Shown piece by piece: positions 18,913-29,851 of a stretch of 53,657 nucleotides of DNA (position 1 is the first letter of the stretch; each line of letters starts with the position of its first letter). The DNA lies in contig JAUXUM010000080.1 of the NCBI GenBank assembly GCA_030680995.1, forward strand, positions 1 to 53,657. The letters run 5' to 3'. The stretch is from Devosia sp. GTDB taxonomy: Bacteria; Pseudomonadota; Alphaproteobacteria; Rhizobiales; Devosiaceae. The position numbers and the translations under genes are program-made. The notes under the pieces were generated by a model. The model was not told the DNA's origin, ran no database searches, and was given only the letters and a program-made list of their open reading frames with translations.

Positions 18913-19932
18913 TCAGGGCACGGCGACGATCTTGATCCCGCCGAAGGCGGGAGCCGCGCCGATCACCGCCGGCACCTCGTCCAGGCCAATGGTGCGGGTA
19001 ATGAGCCGGTCGAGCTCGAGCACGCCCGAGGCGATCATGGCGGCGGCCCGGCCATGGGTCAGCGGATTGAGCCAGGCGCTTTCGAGCCGCAATTCCTTGA
19101 CCAGCAGATCGTAGGGAGAGACGGCGACCTCCTCGCCCTTGGGCATCACCCCGAAGATCACGACCGTGCCGCCACGCCGCGCAATCCGCAGCGACTGCCG
19201 GAAGGTTTCGGCGACGCCGGCGCATTCGAGCACCACATCGACCCCGCCCGGGGCGATCCCGCGTGCGCCGGCAATGGCGGCATCGACCTCGTCGCGAGCC
19301 GCGTCGACGGCATGGGTGGCGCCGAGCTCGAGGGCAAGCGCGCGGCGCGGCTGCTGCCGCGTCGACAGAACGACCGTGCTCGCGCCCGCGAGTCGCGCCA
19401 GTTGCACCATGAGCAGGCCGATGACGCCGCCGCCGAGCACCGCCACCGAATCTCCCGGCCCGATACGCGCTATATCGAGCCCGTGCAGGCAGCAGGCCAG
19501 CGGCTCGCAAAAGGCGCCGTGCAATGGCGAGAGGTCCGCCGGCAGCGCCACTGCCTGCCCCTGCGGCACGATCAGGTGGTCGGCAAAGCCCCCGTCGCGA
19601 AAGACGCCGATGGCGGTGAGGCTGTCGCAGAGATTGGGCCGGCCGAGCCGGCAATAGCGGCAGTGGCCGCAGGCGATGTTGGGGTCGCCGGTGACCAATG
19701 CTCCCGCGGAGAAGCGCGAAACCTCCTCGCCGACCGCCTCCACCGTGCCGCAGAATTCGTGCCCCAGCGTCACCGGCAGCGCCGTCGGATACTCGCCGCG
19801 GAACATGTGCCGGTCGCTGCCGCAGATGCCGCAGGCGAGGACGCGGACGAGAAGTTCGCCGGGGCCGGGCACCGGCCTCGCCACCTCCTCGAGCACCATG
19901 GTGCCGACCGAAACCAGGCGCGCAGCTTTCAT
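18913..19932 (-). CDS. Zinc-dependent alcohol dehydrogenase family protein
   Basis: MKAARLVSVGTMVLEEVARPVPGPGELLVRVLACGICGSDRHMF; GHEFCGTVEAVGEEV; CRYCRLGRPNLC. Confidence 0.88.
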   Translation of the reverse strand: MKAARLVSVGTMVLEEVARPVPGPGELLVRVLACGICGSDRHMFRGEYPTALPVTLGHEFCGTVEAVGEEVSRFSAGALVTGDPNIACGHCRYCRLGRPNLCDSLTAIGVFRDGGFADHLIVPQGQAVALPADLSPLHGAFCEPLACCLHGLDIARIGPGDSVAVLGGGVIGLLMVQLARLAGASTVVLSTRQQPRRALALELGATHAVDAARDEVDAAIAGARGIAPGGVDVVLECAGVAETFRQSLRIARRGGTVVIFGVMPKGEEVAVSPYDLLVKELRLESAWLNPLTHGRAAAMIASGVLELDRLITRTIGLDEVPAVIGAAPAFGGIKIVAVP

Positions 19933-19978
19933 CGCTTGTCCTCCTCCAGGCCATGATGGCCGAGCCGGGGGCACCAGG

Positions 19979-22699
19979 TCAAAGCGTACCGCTCAGCCGG
20001 CGGCGCGGCGAGTGGGCGGGCTGATTGCCGACCCCCTCTCGCCAGGCGCCGGCACGGAGAAACACGCCGAGATCGGCGGCGCTCATCGGGTGGGCGAAGG
20101 CGAAGCCCTGCAGGATGTCGCAACCCAGATCGCGCATGATGCGGGCATGACCCATGGTCTCGATGCCTTCCCCGACCACCTGGATGCCCAGCGACTTGCC
20201 GATCTCGATGATCGAAGCGACCAGATGCCGCTGCGCCGCCGAGGCGACCACCGGCATGACCAGCTGGCGGTCGATCTTCAGGCGCTTCGGCTTAAGCTTG
20301 AGCAGGCTGACGATCGAAGCGTAACCGGTGCCGAAATCGTCGATCTCGATGTCGATTCCCAATTCCTTGATCTGATCGATGTTCCACAGGACGATGTCGT
20401 CGGTCTCGTCGAGGAAGATCGTCTCCAGCAGCTCGAACGACAGGGTCCCGGGCCTGATGTCGAGACCTTTGAGACCGGCGATCAACTGCTCGTCCTGCAG
20501 CCGGCGCGCCGAAACGTTCACCGAGATACGGGGCACGCCCAGGCCCGCCGCCGCCCAGACGTCGAACTGGGTGAGGGACTGTTCGAGGATCATCCGGTCG
20601 ATGGTCGAGACGACGCTAAGGTCATGGGCCACATCGAGGAAGGCGACAGGCGCCAGCAAGCCTTCGACGGGATGGTTCCAGCGCGCCAGCGCCTCCGCGC
20701 CGGCCAGATCGAGCGTCTGGGCGTCGAATTGCGGCTGGTAGTGCGGCAGGAATTCGTCGTTCTCCAGCCCATGCAGGATCTCGTCGGCCACCCGCTTGAC
20801 CTTGATCGCTTCCGCCTGCAGCGCCTCGGTGAAGAACTCGTAGCGGTTCCGGCCGCGACTCTTGGCCCGGTAAAGGGCGATATCGGCATTGATCAGCAGG
20901 CGCTTCGGATCGATCTCAGCGCCAGTCTCGCCGGCAATGCCCACCGAAACCCCGAAGCGGCATTCGTGGCCCTCATAGGCCACCGGCTGGCGCATGCGGG
21001 CGATGATCCGGTCGGCGAGATCGGAGAGCATGCGGTCGTCCCCGTCGAACACGCTCACCACGACGAACTCGTCGCCGCCGATCCGCGCCACGAAATCCTC
21101 CGGCCGGATATTGGCCTTGAGCACCTCGGAGGCATGAATCAGCATGGCGTCGCCGGCGGCGTGGCCAAGGGTGTCGTTGATCTGCTTGAAGCGGTCGAGA
21201 TCGATATGCAGCAGCGCCAGCTTTCGTCCGTCGACGACGCATTGCGCCACGTTCCGGCTGAGGACGTCGTCAAGGTAGCGCCGGTTGGGCAATCCGGTGA
21301 GACTGTCATGCAGCGCATTGTGCTCGATGCGTGCCTTGGCGGCCTCCAGCTCCGCATTGCGCGCCTCGCTGAGCCGGTTGGCGTGCTTGAGAATCTCGTT
21401 GAGGGCCACGTCGGCGGTGACGTCCCAGTTGACCCCGACGATCTTGGCGGTGGTGCCCGGATCCCTGTAGACCGCACCGATGGCGCGGATGTTGCGCGTC
21501 TTGCCGTCGGGCGTCACCACCCGATATTCGGAGTGATAGCGGCCCGTCACCTCGATGGCGATACGGAAATCCTCGCTCGCCCGCGCCAGATCGTCCGGAT
21601 GCAGCCGATCGCGCCAGTCGGCGTAACCACGCTTGCCGCCATCCGCCGGCAACCCGTAGATCTCGTTCATCCGGTCGTCCCAAACCAGGTTCTGCTCATC
21701 GATGTCATATTCCCAGACCCCGACACGCGACGTCTCGAGCGCCAGCCCGAGGCGCCGCGACAGCCGCTGCAACTCGGCTTTGCGGCTACCCAGCGCCTTG
21801 ATGTGCCGTTGCCGCTCCTCGATCAGCCGGCCGCCGACCACGATCGGCAGCACCACCAGCGCCCCGAACAGCAGTGCCAGGGCACGCAGCACCCAGGCAC
21901 CTGGCGGCGTCGCGGTCCAGCCGCCCCTGGGCACCGCCGCGATCTGCCACGAACCCGACGGCAGCACGACATCCGCGACCACCGGATGGTCGGCGAACAC
22001 GCTTTCGGGTCCGTAGAAATGCGCGCCCCTGGCACCCAGCGCGTCCTTGCCGGCAATGGCCACCTCGATCGGCAGATTCTCATCGAGAAGGCCGGATTCG
22101 CGATACAGCCGGTCGACATCGATCACTGCCAAGACCAGACCCCAGAATTCCCGCCGGCCGTTGCGATCGACATAGACCGGGAACCGGCCGATGAAGCCGC
22201 GCCCGCCCTGCAGCAGATCGACCGGCCCGGCCAGCACCAGGTCGCCGGCCTCCATCGCCCGCAATGCCGCCTCGCGCTGCGCCTCGTTCCGGCGATAGTC
22301 GAGCCCGATGACCCGCTCGTTACCCGCGAGCGGATAGATCATGGTGACGATCAGATCCGGCGCCGCGGTAATATTGCGCAGCTGCGAATGTTCGTCGAAC
22401 AGTTTGGCAGCCAACTCGGCGAAGCGTGCCTGATCCATGTCCGGTTCGGTCGAGAGCGTGGCAATGAGCCCGCGCACCAGCTGCAGATTGCCGTTGATGC
22501 TGCCTTCGAGCTTGGTGCGGATGACGCTGACCTGCCCGAGCACGTCGGTGCGCAGGTGCTGCCGATGGACGAGATTGTTCTGGTAGTCGGCGAAATAGCC
22601 CGCCGCCGCCATGACCAGCACGGCGACAACGGCCGGAATGTTCGTCGGGCGGAACAACGCGCGTCGCAGTTCGGCGAAATGGTCGCGAAATGTCGCCAA
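19979..22699 (-). CDS. CHASE-PAS-GGDEF-EAL cyclic-di-GMP turnover protein
   Basis: 906 aa; CHASE-like N-terminus (IRTKLEGSINGNLQLVRGLIATLS..FPVYV), PAS, ARIGGDEFVVV, GAEALARW, DDFGTGYAS. Confidence 0.9.
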   Translation of the reverse strand: MATFRDHFAELRRALFRPTNIPAVVAVLVMAAAGYFADYQNNLVHRQHLRTDVLGQVSVIRTKLEGSINGNLQLVRGLIATLSTEPDMDQARFAELAAKLFDEHSQLRNITAAPDLIVTMIYPLAGNERVIGLDYRRNEAQREAALRAMEAGDLVLAGPVDLLQGGRGFIGRFPVYVDRNGRREFWGLVLAVIDVDRLYRESGLLDENLPIEVAIAGKDALGARGAHFYGPESVFADHPVVADVVLPSGSWQIAAVPRGGWTATPPGAWVLRALALLFGALVVLPIVVGGRLIEERQRHIKALGSRKAELQRLSRRLGLALETSRVGVWEYDIDEQNLVWDDRMNEIYGLPADGGKRGYADWRDRLHPDDLARASEDFRIAIEVTGRYHSEYRVVTPDGKTRNIRAIGAVYRDPGTTAKIVGVNWDVTADVALNEILKHANRLSEARNAELEAAKARIEHNALHDSLTGLPNRRYLDDVLSRNVAQCVVDGRKLALLHIDLDRFKQINDTLGHAAGDAMLIHASEVLKANIRPEDFVARIGGDEFVVVSVFDGDDRMLSDLADRIIARMRQPVAYEGHECRFGVSVGIAGETGAEIDPKRLLINADIALYRAKSRGRNRYEFFTEALQAEAIKVKRVADEILHGLENDEFLPHYQPQFDAQTLDLAGAEALARWNHPVEGLLAPVAFLDVAHDLSVVSTIDRMILEQSLTQFDVWAAAGLGVPRISVNVSARRLQDEQLIAGLKGLDIRPGTLSFELLETIFLDETDDIVLWNIDQIKELGIDIEIDDFGTGYASIVSLLKLKPKRLKIDRQLVMPVVASAAQRHLVASIIEIGKSLGIQVVGEGIETMGHARIMRDLGCDILQGFAFAHPMSAADLGVFLRAGAWREGVGNQPAHSPRRRLSGTL

Positions 22700-23067
22700 G
22701 ACCTGTCACCCTTTGCCGCCGGAACATCCGCACAGGCGCATTCGACAGTAGGATCGACACCTTAACTTTGCTTTAGCGCGCACGGGAGAACGCTCGCCAA
22801 ACGCGGAAAACGCCGGCGGCAGTCGCTTTTCGCGGCGCCGCCGCCAGAGTATCGGACATGGCGGGCGGGAGAAGCGCTGACCCTGCTGCGCGTGCCGGAT
22901 GCCGGGCACCAGGAAACGCCCGAAATGCGCGACGCGGTGCCGGCGTTTTTTCGGGATGAGCTTTGAAGACTCAGTGCAATGGGTGCCTCAATATCCGCAG
23001 GGCGAAGAATTCGAATTGCCCAGCCTCGTCCTTCGAGGGTCGCTTCGCGCCCGCCTCGGGCGCTTCA

Positions 23068-23865
23068 CTAATTTTCCCGCCACTCGAACAACCCGATGCG
23101 GCAATATTCCCGAAAACCGAGCCGGCGGTAGACCGGCTCGCCCATGGTGGAGGCGCCCAGCACGCCGATGCGATAGCCCAGCGCCCGGGCCTCGAGCAGC
23201 GGCGCGAGGGTGAGCGCTGCGCCGATGCCGCGGTTGCGCGCCTCGGGCACCGTGAAAACGAAATAGACGCCGGCGACGCCGGCCCCGAGGAAGAGCGTCG
23301 CGGTGGCGACCGGCCGGCCATCGAGCCGACCCAGATAGTACCGCCATAAAGGGTTTTCGAAGCCCAACTTCGAATAGAGCTCCCCCACCCAATTGGCCTC
23401 GCCCGGACCTTCGCCGAACCCCCTGCCCAGCGTCTCGACCCAGACGGCAAGATCTTCCGGCGTGGCGACCCGGCCGATGGCGAGGCCGGCTGGCAGCGGC
23501 GACGGCCGCAGCGCATCGAGATCGGCGGCCATGCCGATATCGTCGCCCACATAGTCGAAGCCATGATCGACCAGGCGCTGGCCGAGATCGGCGGGCGTCA
23601 TCCCCGGCCCCAGATGCCAGCTGCCGGGCACCCCGTGCGCCCGCATCGAGACGAGCGAAGCGGCGATCGCCGCATCGGCATCGGTTACATCCAGATGCGC
23701 GGCGACGACGGCGTTGTGATAGTCGATGGGCGAGCCGCCAATGGTCCAGCGCAACTGGTCGTCACGCTCCTCGCCACCGCCGGCGCGGCCCATGGCCATA
23801 AGGAACTCGGCGCCGTTCTCTTCAATGGCGGCGGCCAGCGCCGCGGCGGAAAAGTCTTCGCGCAT
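23068..23865 (-). CDS. GNAT family N-acetyltransferase
   Basis: 265 aa; VYFVFTVPEARNRGIGAALTLAPLLEARALGYRIGVLGAS.. MGEPVYRRLGFREYCRIGLFEW. Confidence 0.8.
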   Translation of the reverse strand: MREDFSAAALAAAIEENGAEFLMAMGRAGGGEERDDQLRWTIGGSPIDYHNAVVAAHLDVTDADAAIAASLVSMRAHGVPGSWHLGPGMTPADLGQRLVDHGFDYVGDDIGMAADLDALRPSPLPAGLAIGRVATPEDLAVWVETLGRGFGEGPGEANWVGELYSKLGFENPLWRYYLGRLDGRPVATATLFLGAGVAGVYFVFTVPEARNRGIGAALTLAPLLEARALGYRIGVLGASTMGEPVYRRLGFREYCRIGLFEWREN

Positions 23866-24422
23866 GCCGGTTCAGCCTTTCCTGATGCCAAAGCGGCACG
23901 AAAAATAGACCGCCGCGCCGCCCCTGCCTAGCCGACTCCGGGGAGGGGACGGGTCAGCTTCCGGCCAGCGCCAGCAGCAAATGCGGGGCCAGGGGGTTTT
24001 CCGCTGCCTCCCTGCCGGTGAAATCGAAAGTGGTGACGGTCATCCAGCCCATGACGAGGAAGCCGCGCTTGCCCGCCCACTGCGCCGGCATAGTAAGCGC
24101 GGCGAGGTGATCCAGAAGAAGATCGCCTGCCCGCTGGTGCGGCGCAGATCCATCGCCGGCCCCGCCGCGCGGACCGGCCTCAGGCTGCAGCGCTCGAACC
24201 GAGGCGCGGCGCCACCGAGTCGATGTGCCCGCGCGGCAACGCGAATATGCACGGGACGGCTGGCCCCCTGGACCAGATCGCGATCTGAAATCGACGATCA
24301 CAGCACGGGTTGACCGCGGCCGATGTCCCGCCGAATATGACAATGTACCGTCAGCTCCAAGCGAGGGAGAGCGGCACAGAACTGGACAACCGGCGTTGAG
24401 GCCATGGGAGGGGCCAAGATGG

Positions 24423-24477
24423 CTGTCACAAGACTGTCTTCGAACTGCAACCTCACTGTCGCAAGAGCGTCACCGAC
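24423..24477 (+). promoter_or_regulatory. Tandem Pho-box-like array (five 11-bp units) upstream of ugpB
   Basis: CTGTCACAAGA CTGTCTTCGAA CTGCAACCTCA CTGTCGCAAGA GCGTCACCGAC at exact 11-bp period. Confidence 0.75.
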
Positions 24478-24578
24478 CCGTTATCCGCCGTTGTTAGCAC
24501 CCGCTGCCCGCTTGCACGCGGGACGGCGGAGACCTCCCTCTTTGCCATAACAAGAAACCGTCACGCAGGAGAGAACCA

Positions 24579-25907
24579 ATGGTCCACATCAAAGTCGCGG
24601 CTGGCCTTTTGTCACTGACCGCAGCCCTTATCTCGAGCACTGCCTATGCGCAGACCGAAGTCACCTGGTGGCACGCCATGGGCGCCGAACTCGGCGAGAG
24701 GCTGGAAGCGATCGCGGCCGGCTTCAATGCCAGCCAGTCCGATTACGTCGTGACTCCCGTTTTCAAGGGCACCTATCCCGAGACCCTGACCGCCGCCATC
24801 GCCGCTTTCCGCGCCAACGAGCAGCCTGCCATCGTGCAGGTATTCGAGGTCGGCACCGGCACCATGATGGCCGCCAAGGGTGCCGTCTATCCGGTTCACA
24901 AGCTGATGACCGACAACGGCGAGCCGTGGGATCCGAGCGGCTTCCTCGCCCCCGTCGTGGGCTACTATTCGGACACCGAGGGCAACATCCTCTCGATGCC
25001 TTTCAACTCCTCGACGCCGATCATGTACTACAACAAGGACGTGTTCGAAAAAGCCGGTCTCGATCCGGAAGTCGCTCCCAGGACCTGGGCCGAAGTTGAG
25101 GAATTCTCCAGGAAGATCGTGGAATCCGGCGCGGCTCCATGCGGCTTCACCAGTGGCTGGATCTCCTGGGTGCAGCTCGAGAACCTGTCGGCCATTCATG
25201 ATGCGCCCTACGGCACGCTCGAAAACGGCTTCGGCGGTCTGGGCACCGAATTCACCTTCAACGGCGACGTGCAGGTCAAGCACTGGGAGAACCTGAAGAA
25301 GTGGGCGGATGCCGGACTGTACCAGTACGGCGGCCCTGTCGGCGGCAACGACGCCCCGCCGAAATTCTACGCGCAGGAATGCGCCATCTACACCAACTCG
25401 TCAGCCTCGCGCGCCGGTGTCATCCTCAACTCCAAGGATTTCCGGGTGGGCTTCGCGCCCCTGCCCTATTACGACGACGTCATCGCCGAGCCGAAGAACT
25501 CGATCATCGGCGGGGCGACGCTGTGGACGCTGAACGGGCATTCGCCGGAAGTCTATGCCGGCGTCGCCAAGTTCTTCACCTATCTCAGCAAGCCTGAAGT
25601 ACAGGCCGGCTGGCACCAGGCGACCGGCTATCTGCCGATCACCAACGCCGCCTATGAACTGGGCCAGAGCCAAGGCTACTACGAAGCTACGCCCGGTTCC
25701 GACATCGCCATCAAGCAGATTACCCGCGGCGAGCCCTCGGCCAATTCCAAGGGCATCCGCTTCGGCAATCTCACCCAGGTCCGCGACGCCATCGACGCCG
25801 AGTTCGAGGCCCTGCTTGCCGGCTCCAAGACTGCCAAGCAGGCTCTCGATGCGGCAGTCGAACGCGGCAACCAGATCCTGCGCGATTTCGAAGCCGCCAA
25901 CAGCTGA
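24579..25907 (+). CDS. ugpB: sn-glycerol-3-phosphate ABC transporter substrate-binding protein
   Basis: 442 aa with signal peptide; VTWWHAMGAELGERLEAIAAGFNASQSDYVVTPVFKGTYPETLTAAIAAFRA. Confidence 0.93.
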   Translation: MVHIKVAAGLLSLTAALISSTAYAQTEVTWWHAMGAELGERLEAIAAGFNASQSDYVVTPVFKGTYPETLTAAIAAFRANEQPAIVQVFEVGTGTMMAAKGAVYPVHKLMTDNGEPWDPSGFLAPVVGYYSDTEGNILSMPFNSSTPIMYYNKDVFEKAGLDPEVAPRTWAEVEEFSRKIVESGAAPCGFTSGWISWVQLENLSAIHDAPYGTLENGFGGLGTEFTFNGDVQVKHWENLKKWADAGLYQYGGPVGGNDAPPKFYAQECAIYTNSSASRAGVILNSKDFRVGFAPLPYYDDVIAEPKNSIIGGATLWTLNGHSPEVYAGVAKFFTYLSKPEVQAGWHQATGYLPITNAAYELGQSQGYYEATPGSDIAIKQITRGEPSANSKGIRFGNLTQVRDAIDAEFEALLAGSKTAKQALDAAVERGNQILRDFEAANS

Positions 25908-25921
25908 GCGTAAGACGCCAA

Positions 25922-25944
25922 GGCCCGGGCATCTTGCCCGGGCC
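25922..25944 (+). other. Perfect intercistronic hairpin between ugpB and ugpA
   Basis: GGCCCGGGCA-TCT-TGCCCGGGCC, 10-bp stem, no following T-run. Confidence 0.8.
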
Positions 25945-26023
25945 GTGCTCCGACTGCCGCTTGCGTGCTGCCGGACAGGCGGCCCGCAGCGGCGGATGAC
26001 CAATCGATCAAGCCGGGGGGCAC

Positions 26024-26908
26024 ATGCAGACGAAGCGGACGATCTTTCCCAACAAGCTGCTGCCCTACGCGCTGCTGACGCCGCAGTTGATCATCACCAT
26101 CGTCTTCTTCCTCTGGCCGGCCGCCCAGGCGGTAAAATCGTCCTTCGAGCGCGAGGATCCGTTCGGGTTTCGCACCACCTTCATCTGGTTCCAGAACTAC
26201 ACGCGCCTGTTCGGCGAGCCCGAATATCTCAACTCGCTCAACCGTACCGCGATCTTCGCCATCGCCGTCACCTTCATCTCGATGAGCGTATCGCTGCTGC
26301 TGGCGGTGGCAGTGAGCAGGCTGCTGCGCTCGGGGCGCGCCTACACGACGCTGCTGGTGTGGCCCTATGCCGTGGCGCCGGTCCTCGCCGGCATCCTGTG
26401 GTGGTTCATGTTCAACCCCACCATCGGCATCGTACCCTATCTGCTCAACCAGTTCGGGATCAGCTGGAACCACCGGATCCGCGGCAATGATGCGATGGTG
26501 CTGGTGGTGCTGGCGGCGAGCTGGAAGCAGATCTCGTACAATTTCCTGTTCTTCGTCGCCGGCCTGCAATCGGTGCCGCGGTCGCTGATCGAAGCCGCCG
26601 CGATCGATGGCGCCGGCCCGTTCAAGCGGTTCTGGACCATCGTCTTTCCGCTGATCTCGCCGACCACATTCTTCCTGATGATCGTCAACATCAACTACGC
26701 CATGTTCGATACCTTCGGCATCATCGACGGCACCACCTCCGGCGGCCCGGCGGGCGCCACCAATACCTTGGTGTACAAGGTCTATGCCGACGGCTTCCTC
26801 GGGCTCAACATCGGCTCGTCTTCGGCCCAGTCGGTGGTGCTGATGGCCATTGTGATCGTCTTGACCGTGATCCAGTTCCGCTGGGTCGAGCGGCGCGTGC
26901 AGTATTAG
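26024..26908 (+). CDS. ugpA: sn-glycerol-3-phosphate ABC transporter permease
   Basis: 294 aa; [29 protein letters not shown]; gene order. Confidence 0.92.
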   Translation: MQTKRTIFPNKLLPYALLTPQLIITIVFFLWPAAQAVKSSFEREDPFGFRTTFIWFQNYTRLFGEPEYLNSLNRTAIFAIAVTFISMSVSLLLAVAVSRLLRSGRAYTTLLVWPYAVAPVLAGILWWFMFNPTIGIVPYLLNQFGISWNHRIRGNDAMVLVVLAASWKQISYNFLFFVAGLQSVPRSLIEAAAIDGAGPFKRFWTIVFPLISPTTFFLMIVNINYAMFDTFGIIDGTTSGGPAGATNTLVYKVYADGFLGLNIGSSSAQSVVLMAIVIVLTVIQFRWVERRVQY

Positions 26909-26921
26909 CAAGGACGACCGC

Positions 26922-27770
26922 ATGGTTGAGAACAGACCTTTCCTGGCCTTCCTTACGCATCTGGTGCTGATCCTGGGGGTGGCCGTCGTCGTATTCCCGG
27001 TATACCTGGCCTTCATCGCCTCCACTCACGGATCGGGCGATTTCCTGCGCGGGCTGGTGCCACTGCTACCGGGACCGCACATGATCGAAAACTACGCGCG
27101 GATGCTCAATTCGGGCCTCTCGACGGCCGGTGCGCCGCCGGTCTGGCTCATGCTCGCCAACTCGCTGTTCATGGCGCTGACCATCGCCATCGGCAAGATC
27201 GCCATCTCGATCATCTCCGCCTATGCCATCGTCTATTTCAAGTTTCCGTTCCGGCTGCTGGCCTTCTGGCTGATCTTCATCACGCTGATGCTGCCGGTCG
27301 AGGTGAGGATCATCCCCACCTTCAAGGTTGTCGCCGATCTGGGCATGCTCAATTCCTACGCGGGACTGACCATCCCGCTGATCGCCTCGGCGACGGCCAC
27401 GTTCCTCTTCCGCCAGTTCTTCCTCACCGTCCCCGACGAACTGATGGAGGCGGCGCGCGTCGACGGCGCAGGGCCGCTCAAGTTCTTCCGCGACATCCTG
27501 CTGCCGCTGAGCCAGACCAACATCGCCGCGCTGTTCGTCATCCTCTTCATCTACGGCTGGGTGCAGTATCTCTGGCCGCTACTGGTGACCACCGACAGCC
27601 GCTATTACACCATCGTCATGGGCATCAAGCGGCTCGCCGCCGCCGCCGAAAGCGATCCCTACTGGAACCTGGTGATGGCGGCGGTGATACTGGCCATGCT
27701 GCCGCCGGTGCTCGTCATCATTTTCATGCAGCGCCTGTTCGTCAAAGGACTGGTGGAAACGGAGAAATAA
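26922..27770 (+). CDS. ugpE: sn-glycerol-3-phosphate ABC transporter permease
   Basis: 282 aa; [58 protein letters not shown]. Confidence 0.92.
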   Translation: MVENRPFLAFLTHLVLILGVAVVVFPVYLAFIASTHGSGDFLRGLVPLLPGPHMIENYARMLNSGLSTAGAPPVWLMLANSLFMALTIAIGKIAISIISAYAIVYFKFPFRLLAFWLIFITLMLPVEVRIIPTFKVVADLGMLNSYAGLTIPLIASATATFLFRQFFLTVPDELMEAARVDGAGPLKFFRDILLPLSQTNIAALFVILFIYGWVQYLWPLLVTTDSRYYTIVMGIKRLAAAAESDPYWNLVMAAVILAMLPPVLVIIFMQRLFVKGLVETEK

Positions 27771-27775
27771 GAACA

Positions 27776-28825
27776 ATGGCAACCATCGAGCTCTCCGGCA
27801 TCAGGAAAGTCTATCCGGGCAACGTCACGGCCATCCACGACCTCGACCTTTCGGTGGACGATGGCGAACTGGTGGTGCTGGTGGGTCCCTCCGGCTGCGG
27901 GAAATCGACGTTGCTGCGCATGGTGGCGGGGCTCGAAACCACCACCGCGGGCACCGTCTCGATCGGCGGCGCCGTGGTCAACCGCCTCGAGCCGTCCGAC
28001 CGCGACATCGCCATGGTGTTCCAGAACTACGCGCTCTATCCGCATATGACGGTGCGCGGCAACCTCGAATACGGCCTCAAGAACCGCGGCACGCCGCGGA
28101 CGCTGATTGACGAGCGGGTGGCCGAGGCCGCGCGCATCCTCGAGATCGCGCCCTTCCTCGAGCGCAAACCGCGCCAGCTTTCGGGCGGGCAGCGCCAGCG
28201 CGTCGCCATGGGCCGCGCCATCGTGCGGCAGCCCAAGGCCTTCCTGTTCGATGAGCCGCTCTCCAATCTCGATGCCAAGCTGCGCGGCCAGATGCGGGTC
28301 GAGATCCGGCGCCTGCAGCGGACCTTGCGGACAACGAGCCTGTATGTGACGCACGACCAGCTGGAAGCCATGACACTGGCCGACCGGCTGGTGGTGATGA
28401 ACGCCGGCCGCATCGAGCAGTTGGGCAAGCCGACCGAACTCTATGAACGGCCCGCCTCGCTTTTCGTCGCCGGCTTCATCGGCTCGCCGCCGATGAACTT
28501 CTTCGATCTCGAATATCTGCGGGAGAAGGCCGGCGCTTCGCTGCCAACTCTATCGGATGACAGCGACATCATCGGCATAAGGCCCGACAGCATCGTGCTG
28601 GCCGACCCGCAGGAACCCTCGATCCCGCTGCGCGGCACGGTGGAGCTGATCGAGCCGGTGGGCGGGGAGAGCCATCTGCACCTGCGCCTGGAAGGCTCGG
28701 ACCAGCTCATCATCGTCGAAACACCCGGACGGCCCGACGCCGCCGAAGGCACGCTGCTGACAGCACATCTGCGCGCTCGCGCATTGCATCCGTTCAACCG
28801 GCAGTCCGGCCTGCGCACGGCATAG
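27776..28825 (+). CDS. ugpC: sn-glycerol-3-phosphate ABC transporter ATP-binding protein
   Basis: 349 aa; [54 protein letters not shown]. Confidence 0.92.
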   Translation: MATIELSGIRKVYPGNVTAIHDLDLSVDDGELVVLVGPSGCGKSTLLRMVAGLETTTAGTVSIGGAVVNRLEPSDRDIAMVFQNYALYPHMTVRGNLEYGLKNRGTPRTLIDERVAEAARILEIAPFLERKPRQLSGGQRQRVAMGRAIVRQPKAFLFDEPLSNLDAKLRGQMRVEIRRLQRTLRTTSLYVTHDQLEAMTLADRLVVMNAGRIEQLGKPTELYERPASLFVAGFIGSPPMNFFDLEYLREKAGASLPTLSDDSDIIGIRPDSIVLADPQEPSIPLRGTVELIEPVGGESHLHLRLEGSDQLIIVETPGRPDAAEGTLLTAHLRARALHPFNRQSGLRTA

Positions 28826-28912
28826 CGCGGTGAATGCACGTCCCTGAAGCCCGCCTCTGCCCGGACGCTGCCTTCGGACCGGCGGTGCTCACAGCCATGG
28901 CGCTCGCCGTCC

Positions 28913-29851
28913 TCACATCAGCGCGTCGGGGCCGGCTCCGCAAATCAGGGCGCCGACGGACTGGTCCGCGCCGGCGGTGACCTTTTTCGCCCGGAGGGCA
29001 GCGATCGCCGCGGCGCCGCTGAGGTCGGCCGCGATGCCGAGCTCGAACCACAGCCAGCGGCTCGCCTCCAGCATCTCCGCGTCCGAAACCAGCACGATGT
29101 CTTCGACATGGTCGCGAACCAGGCCGAACACGCCGGGATCGGTTTCGGCGCAGGACATGGTGGCGACCAGGCTGGTGACGGCCGGCAGTCGCACGACATG
29201 CCCTGCATCGAGGGACGCCTTGAGCGTCGGCGATCCTTCTGGTTCGATACCGATGATCCGGACCGACGGCTTGAGCGCCTTGAGCGCCACACCCATACCC
29301 GAGATCAGGCCCCCGCCGCCGATCGCGATCAGCACCACATCGAGATCCGGAACATCGGCCAGCAGCTCGAGTGCCGCCGTGCCCTGCCCGGCCATCACCT
29401 GCGCGTCGGCGAAGGGGTGGAAATAGGCGGCGCGGTTGCGCTCGGCAAAGGCCAGCGCATGCAGATTGGTTTCGTTCCATACCGAGCCGATGACTTCGAC
29501 GCGCGCACCCCAACGCTCAAGCTTTTCAAGCTTCGCGGGCGTAATGTTCCGGGGCACGAAGATTGTTGCCTTGACCCCGGCAAGCCGCGCCGCCCGGGCC
29601 ACCGCCAGTCCGTGATTGCCACCCGAGGCGGTCACGATGCCACCGGCAAGCTCCTCCTTGGGGGTACACAGCAGCTTGTTGGTCGCGCCACGCGCCTTGA
29701 ACGAGCCTGTCGCCTGCAGCGATTCCAGCTTCAGTGACAGCTTTGCTGCAGTCACCGGCTCGGCGAGCGCTGTGACGGCGAGCATCGGCGTGCGGCGCAC
29801 ATGCGGCGCGATCCGCGCCGCCGCGGCCTCGATATCGGAAAGGTCTATCAT
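28913..29851 (-). CDS. PLP-dependent threonine/serine dehydratase family protein (EutB-like)
   Basis: MIDLSDIEAAAARIAPHVRRTPML; LESLQATGSFKARGATNKLL; ASGGNHGLAVARAA; IAIGGGGLISGM. Confidence 0.82.
   Translation of the reverse strand: MIDLSDIEAAAARIAPHVRRTPMLAVTALAEPVTAAKLSLKLESLQATGSFKARGATNKLLCTPKEELAGGIVTASGGNHGLAVARAARLAGVKATIFVPRNITPAKLEKLERWGARVEVIGSVWNETNLHALAFAERNRAAYFHPFADAQVMAGQGTAALELLADVPDLDVVLIAIGGGGLISGMGVALKALKPSVRIIGIEPEGSPTLKASLDAGHVVRLPAVTSLVATMSCAETDPGVFGLVRDHVEDIVLVSDAEMLEASRWLWFELGIAADLSGAAAIAALRAKKVTAGADQSVGALICGAGPDALM

Noticed and set aside
16880-19954. 1024-aa minus-strand ORF and other long alternative-frame ORFs (6372-8336, 19676-22765)
   Set aside because: Overlap well-supported genes (antiporter, alcohol dehydrogenase, iolD, GGDEF-EAL) in another frame; composition typical of GC-driven spurious ORFs
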